Assembly (NCBI GenBank): GCA_934777095.1
Contig: CAKVNP010000034.1
Location: 1 to 11,206 of the forward strand
Source of the DNA: an uncultured Clostridium sp.
GTDB taxonomy: Bacteria > Bacillota > Clostridia > Clostridiales > Clostridiaceae
Length of the DNA stretch: 11,206 bases
Reading direction: 5' to 3'
Shown: piece after piece, positions 7,756 to 11,206 of the stretch
Layout of the letters: every line of letters begins with the position of its first letter
Numbering within the stretch: position 1 is the stretch's first letter
Program-made: the position numbers and the translations under genes
The notes under the pieces: model-generated
Databases searched by the model: none
What the model was told of the DNA's origin: nothing
Seen by the model: the letters and a program-made list of their open reading frames with translations, nothing else

Positions 7756-7938
7756 TTATTTTATTCCTTCTTCATATTGTTGGACCATTCTCTTAACCAT
7801 TTCTCCACCAACGCTACCACATTGTTTAGAAGAAAGATTTCCGTTATAGTCTGTAAATGGAACACCCATTTCTCCAGCTACTTCAGTTTTGAATTTTGCT
7901 AAACCGTTCTTTGCATCTGGTACTAATTTTTGTGACAT
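7756..7938 (-). CDS. Small acid-soluble spore protein, alpha/beta type
   Basis: A 60-residue protein that coats spore DNA, protects it from UV and heat, and is degraded at germination. The family pattern is clear: LVPDAKNGLAKFKTEVAGEMG at the N-terminal half and GSVGGEMVKRMVQQYE at 41-56. The germination protease GPR would be expected to cut in TEVAGE (18-23), between Glu19 and Val20 by analogy with SspA. Cys40 precedes GSVGG where many relatives have Asn. The length is within the usual 60-70. The ATG is preceded by AAGGAGGAT at ideal spacing. The gene is monocistronic by position: convergent with the importer on one side, with a 115-base gap to the hydrolase on the other. Expression in the forespore under sigma-G is expected for the family. 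Confidence 0.95.
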   Translation of the reverse strand: MSQKLVPDAKNGLAKFKTEVAGEMGVPFTDYNGNLSSKQCGSVGGEMVKRMVQQYEEGIK

Positions 7939-7995
7939 AAATGATCCTCCTTAAGTTTTAATTATTTGCAATGCATTAACTTTGCTTTGCAGTAT

Positions 7996-8024
7996 TATTA
8001 TGTGTAAAGGGATAATTAATAACC
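7996..8024 (-). promoter_or_regulatory. Candidate sigma-G promoter of the spore-protein gene
   Basis: Read on the minus strand, CATAATA (7996-8002) fits the CATnnTA form of sigma-G -10 elements. It lies about 58 bases before the ATG. The matching -35 position, 17 bases further up (8020-8024), reads GGTTA, a poor match to the GNATR form. The call rests on the -10 and on the need for a forespore promoter. Confidence 0.25.
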
Positions 8025-8053
8025 TATAAAATAGTATCCAGTAGTGGAAAATG

Positions 8054-8962
8054 CTAGTTTAAATCAATACTTTTTAGAAAACTGTTAACAATGCTGGCAT
8101 ATTCTTCATGATCTGTTGCAAAAGATGCTGCATGTTTGGCTCCTTTGCATAAATATAATTGTTTAAATCCTTTTGTTTTAGAATTATATAGCTCATATAT
8201 CATAGCTGTAGGAACGTAAGTGTCTTTATCACCATGGATAAAAAGCATTGGAATTTCAAGATTTTTAACGTATTTTACCGGAGAAGTTTTATTAAAGGAC
8301 CATTTATATCTGATCTTCATAACTAGGCTGGTAAAGGAAACTAATGGAGGACAATATATTTTGTAATCCTCTTTTAGTCTGGTGATAAATAATTTTTTAA
8401 CATCAGAGTATCCACAATCCTCAATGCAGAACTTAGCTCTGTTATCTATACCGCAATATTGCATTACTGTGCCAGCACCCATGGATTCTCCAAATACTCC
8501 TAAAATAATGTTATCACCTTTATTTTTATATAACCAATCGGTCCAGCTTTTTAAATCGAATTTTTCAAAGTAACCCATTGAAGCAAATTTGCCGCCGCTA
8601 TGACCATGGAATCTATGATCATAAATTAATATATTAAAGTTATGTTTATAAAAAAGGCTGGCATATTTTATTGAAGCATTACTGTTTGAAGTTATTCCAT
8701 GGCAGATGATAATAAATTTATTAGAATCTTTATTAGGAATAAAATAGCCTTTTAAATCATAGCCAAAGGATGATTTTATTATTACCTCTTCTCTAGTAAG
8801 TGAAGAGTAAAAGTCTTGCAGATTATTGTCCTTAATTTCTTTTTCATAAGTATAATCATAGCTTTTTAATTTAGGATAAACTATTATTCTGCACAGCTTA
8901 AGTGATATTACAATTAAAATGGCCAGCACAATCAATATTCCTAAAAGTAAATAGATAATCAT
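8054..8962 (-). CDS. Membrane-anchored alpha/beta hydrolase (YqkD/Bem46-like)
   Basis: Serine hydrolase of 302 residues with unknown substrate. One hydrophobic helix (about 2-21) is followed by Lys and Arg residues (KLCR, then YPKLK), which by the positive-inside rule suggests the catalytic domain faces the cytoplasm. The fold's landmarks are in order: oxyanion-side ICHG (86-89), YDHRFHGHSGG (114-124), nucleophile elbow GESMG with Ser160, acid HGDKD with Asp247, and His277 in GAKHAAS. This gives a complete triad. Length and layout resemble B. subtilis YqkD as I recall it. GGAGGT lies six bases before the ATG. It is 62 bases downstream of the SpoVB-like gene on the same strand with no clear terminator between them, so the two may be co-transcribed. 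Esterase, lipase-like or peptidase activity are all possible. Confidence 0.88.
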   Translation of the reverse strand: MIIYLLLGILIVLAILIVISLKLCRIIVYPKLKSYDYTYEKEIKDNNLQDFYSSLTREEVIIKSSFGYDLKGYFIPNKDSNKFIIICHGITSNSNASIKYASLFYKHNFNILIYDHRFHGHSGGKFASMGYFEKFDLKSWTDWLYKNKGDNIILGVFGESMGAGTVMQYCGIDNRAKFCIEDCGYSDVKKLFITRLKEDYKIYCPPLVSFTSLVMKIRYKWSFNKTSPVKYVKNLEIPMLFIHGDKDTYVPTAMIYELYNSKTKGFKQLYLCKGAKHAASFATDHEEYASIVNSFLKSIDLN

Positions 8963-9024
8963 TTGTATACCTCCATATATTATTAAAGATATTTTACCAT
9001 ATATTTAGCAGTTATTATTAGCAT

Positions 9025-10524
9025 TTAATCCTCTGCTGTACCAAAGGTGCTTAGATATGCAAAGAGTCCATAAGTTAGGAGTATTACTACTACATTTTTA
9101 ATAATAAAGAAATCCTGCAGGAATAAAGAAATAATAATCTTTATCAAGAAATAAGCAAGTATTCCTAGAAGAGAAAAAATAATTATATTTGATATTGATA
9201 AATTTATTTCTATATGTTTTTTTATTTCCAAAAGATTGATGCAGAAGCTGATAGAGGATGAAGTTAATATTGTAATTGCATAAGAAAAAATATTTATTCC
9301 TGGAATACTAGTAAGGCAGAAAAGCAACAGCAGTTCAATAAGTGAAATAATTAATGAGTTTCGTAGGATTATTCCTTGACGGTTTAAGCCATTTAATATA
9401 CCAAACATAGTATTAGCAGGAAAAAGAATAGGTGCTGCTAAGGCACAAACTTTGATATAAAGACCTAAATCAGTTCTGCTATAAAACATCTGCCCTAGTG
9501 AGTCGGGTATTGCTAGACATATTATGCAGGTGGCTATGCCAAGTAAAAAGGCTATTTTAAGTACTTGTTTTATTCTTATTGAAGCATTGTAATAATCACC
9601 TTTGCTGATAGTTTCTGAAAGGTCTGGGACAAGGAGCATATTTATTGAACCAACTACCACCATTGGGAAGGTTACGATGGTTAAAGACATACCAGTAAAT
9701 TTACCTATCATTGATAAAGCTGTTGAATATTGAAAGCCGGCAGCTATAAGTCTTCTAGGAACTATCAAAGTTGAAATTGTAGAAAAGATATTACTTAAAA
9801 AACCATTTAAACATAATGGCAGAGAAATTACTAATACATTAAAAAGTAACTGCCCTCTGCTATCAGGCTTATCCTGAGAGGGAGGAAGTGTTTTTGTGAC
9901 ATATTTATAATAGCAATATAAAAGCAGCAGGCTTTGGAGCTCACCAATAGCTAATGAAACATAAGCCAGTGTTACTAAAGATGAAATAGAAGTAGCTTTA
10001 AACATGTATACTAGTAATGCTATAGTAAGTATTCTCATTGCTTTTTCTAATATGTCTATAAAAGCAGGCATTGTAATTTTTGAAGTACCATAAAAATATC
10101 CCTTTAAAATATTAGATAAAGCTATAAATACCATAGCAGGACATGTAACCCTAATGGCATTAAGGGTTCGCAGATCCTTAACTCCGTATCTGCTTATGTA
10201 TGGTGCTAGAAAAAAAACTAATATTCCAATAAATACTGCCCAGATTATATTAAAAGAAGCTACAGTTTTTAAAGTTTTCAATAAATTATTATGCTGGTTT
10301 TTACTTGTGTAGATAGCTGAAACCTGAGAAATTGCAGCAATAATTCCAGCAGTCATGAGACAGATAAAAAGATTGTAAATTGGCATTACAATGCCATATA
10401 ATCCAATGCCTTCAGGACCAATTAACTTAGAAAGATATATGGAAAATATAAAGCCCAATATTCCTGTAGTGATATTAGAAGCTGTTAAAAAAAAGGACTT
10501 TTTAAAAAAGTTATCTTCTATCAT
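9025..10524 (-). CDS. spoVB: SpoVB-like stage V sporulation flippase (MOP superfamily)
   Basis: Polytopic membrane protein of 499 residues, probably moving undecaprenyl-linked peptidoglycan precursors for the spore cortex. Characteristic stretches are IGPEGIGLYGIVMPIYNL (35-52), LKGYFYGTSKI (140-150) and ILEKAMRI (158-165). These align by eye with B. subtilis SpoVB (GEEGVGLY, LRGYFQGKQNM, LEQVVRI). Hydrophobic helices continue to the C terminus, about 12-14 in all, and the length is near the roughly 518 of SpoVB. The ATG is preceded by AAAGGGGTG. Upstream, TTCACT (10568-10573) and TTTAAT (10546-10551) are a weak promoter-like pair with a 16-base spacer; I found no convincing sigma-E site. It is a paralogue, not a copy, of the flippase at 1874-3478. 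Clostridia can carry several such proteins, so a vegetative role cannot be excluded. Confidence 0.82.
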   Translation of the reverse strand: MIEDNFFKKSFFLTASNITTGILGFIFSIYLSKLIGPEGIGLYGIVMPIYNLFICLMTAGIIAAISQVSAIYTSKNQHNNLLKTLKTVASFNIIWAVFIGILVFFLAPYISRYGVKDLRTLNAIRVTCPAMVFIALSNILKGYFYGTSKITMPAFIDILEKAMRILTIALLVYMFKATSISSLVTLAYVSLAIGELQSLLLLYCYYKYVTKTLPPSQDKPDSRGQLLFNVLVISLPLCLNGFLSNIFSTISTLIVPRRLIAAGFQYSTALSMIGKFTGMSLTIVTFPMVVVGSINMLLVPDLSETISKGDYYNASIRIKQVLKIAFLLGIATCIICLAIPDSLGQMFYSRTDLGLYIKVCALAAPILFPANTMFGILNGLNRQGIILRNSLIISLIELLLLFCLTSIPGINIFSYAITILTSSSISFCINLLEIKKHIEINLSISNIIIFSLLGILAYFLIKIIISLFLQDFFIIKNVVVILLTYGLFAYLSTFGTAED

Positions 10525-10591
10525 TATTTCACCCCTTTAAATTACATTAAATACATATTCTTAAAAAAGTGAAAATATGTTATATATACAT

Positions 10592-10635
10592 AAAAAGGAC
10601 TGTTTACAAAGCAAATGCTCTGTAAACAGTCCTTT
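10592..10635 (-). terminator. Rho-independent terminator of uppP
   Basis: A perfect 15-bp stem (10594-10608 with 10621-10635) encloses a 12-base loop that can fold a further GCA/TGC pairing. Read on the minus strand it begins 10 bases after the uppP stop and runs into a T tract (the A run at 10592-10596). It insulates uppP from the SpoVB-like gene. Confidence 0.9.
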
Positions 10636-10644
10636 ATTATTAAA

Positions 10645-11206
10645 CTATTTTAAAACTAAAAAGTATAATAAGACAAGTATACCTAAAGCAATTCTATAGT
10701 AACCAAATACTTTGAAATCATGTTTCTTAATGTAATCAATTAAGAACTTGATTGCAAATAATGAAACTACAAAGGCTACTACTGAACCAATTAAAAGCAC
10801 TACCCATTCAAAACCAGAGAATGCTAGGCCATTTTTTATAAGCTTTAATCCGCTGGCACCTACCATAGTTGGAATAGCCATGAAGAATGAAAATTCAGCA
10901 GCTATATATCTTGAAGTACCAATTAATACTGCACCGATTATTGTTGCACCAGATCTAGATGTACCAGGGATAAGTGCAAGCATTTGGAATACACCTATTA
11001 AAAAGGCAGTTTTATAAGAAACTTCTTTAAAGTCATTATATTTAGGCTTTTTATTTCTATTTTCCAAATAAATAAAAATGATACCATAAAATATTAATGT
11101 ACCTGCAATTACTATTGGTGTAGAAAGTTTTGATTCAATTAAATCATCAAATAAAACTCCTACTACTCCTGCAGGAATTACTGCTACGATAACTTTAAAC
11201 CAAAGG
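10645..11206 (-). CDS. uppP: Undecaprenyl-diphosphatase UppP (BacA), 5' part beyond window edge
   Basis: Integral membrane phosphatase that converts undecaprenyl diphosphate to the monophosphate carrier used for cell-wall synthesis; extra copies give bacitracin resistance. The frame is open to the right edge. A TTG at 11065-11067 could be taken as a start, but the 46 codons upstream of it continue the family sequence ([20 protein letters not shown], then PIVIAG and YGIIFIY), so the gene continues out of the window. Of about 270-280 residues usual for the family, 186 are visible. The active-site motif PGTSRSG is at visible residues 80-86, followed by [13 protein letters not shown] and [11 protein letters not shown]. 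The N-terminal Glu-rich catalytic motif is off the edge. The stop is TAG, followed by a strong terminator, so uppP is the last gene of its transcript. Confidence 0.95.
   Translation of the reverse strand, partial: LWFKVIVAVIPAGVVGVLFDDLIESKLSTPIVIAGTLIFYGIIFIYLENRNKKPKYNDFKEVSYKTAFLIGVFQMLALIPGTSRSGATIIGAVLIGTSRYIAAEFSFFMAIPTMVGASGLKLIKNGLAFSGFEWVVLLIGSVVAFVVSLFAIKFLIDYIKKHDFKVFGYYRIALGILVLLYFLVLK

Noticed and set aside
8031..8053. Hairpin-like TCCA/TGGA and CTAT/ATAG elements after the hydrolase stop
   Set aside because: Stems are only about 4 bp and no clean T tract follows, so a terminator call is not supported.
8382..8573. Plus-strand open frame inside the hydrolase gene
   Set aside because: Antisense to the nucleophile-elbow region of a well-supported gene; no family resemblance.
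10748..11017. Plus-strand open frame opposite uppP
   Set aside because: Antisense to the conserved active-site region of UppP; low-complexity translation rich in Thr, Ala and Pro.

Overview
The window is AT-rich DNA from a low-G+C, endospore-forming Firmicute, most likely a Clostridium-type organism. The reasons are the base composition, strong AGGAGG-type ribosome binding sites, a TTG start, an alpha/beta-type small acid-soluble spore protein and a SpoVB-like protein. It reads as ordinary chromosome. I see no transposase, phage gene, CRISPR array, tRNA or rRNA, and no intergenic stretch longer than about 130 bases.

Left block, + strand, 1-3520: the 3' part of an M20 amidohydrolase, an RluA-family pseudouridine synthase with a TTG start, and a MurJ/YtgP-like membrane flippase, closed by a strong hairpin terminator at 3483-3519. 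Middle block, + strand, about 3540-7735: a complete four-gene ABC importer of the UgpABCE type in the order ATPase, permease A, permease E, lipoprotein binding protein. It ends at a perfect palindrome at 7708-7733. Family resemblance suggests uptake of glycerol-3-phosphate or a glycerophosphodiester, but the substrate is not certain.

Right block, - strand, 7756-11206: a spore DNA-binding protein (convergent with the importer), a membrane-anchored alpha/beta hydrolase of the YqkD type, a SpoVB-like flippase, and the 3' part of uppP (undecaprenyl-diphosphatase). A 15-bp-stem terminator at 10594-10635 separates uppP from spoVB. UppP and the two MurJ/SpoVB-type proteins all belong to the handling of undecaprenyl-linked cell-wall or spore-cortex precursors. 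The shared theme does not prove a single system.

I did not find a convincing undescribed system. The observation most worth checking is in the importer. Its binding protein appears to lack about 11-13 residues where the E. coli homologue has a ligand-contacting segment, and one permease has Gln in place of the usual Gly in its EAA loop. Together these suggest either altered specificity or decay of the transporter. Comparisons with E. coli and B. subtilis proteins are from memory, not from alignment.
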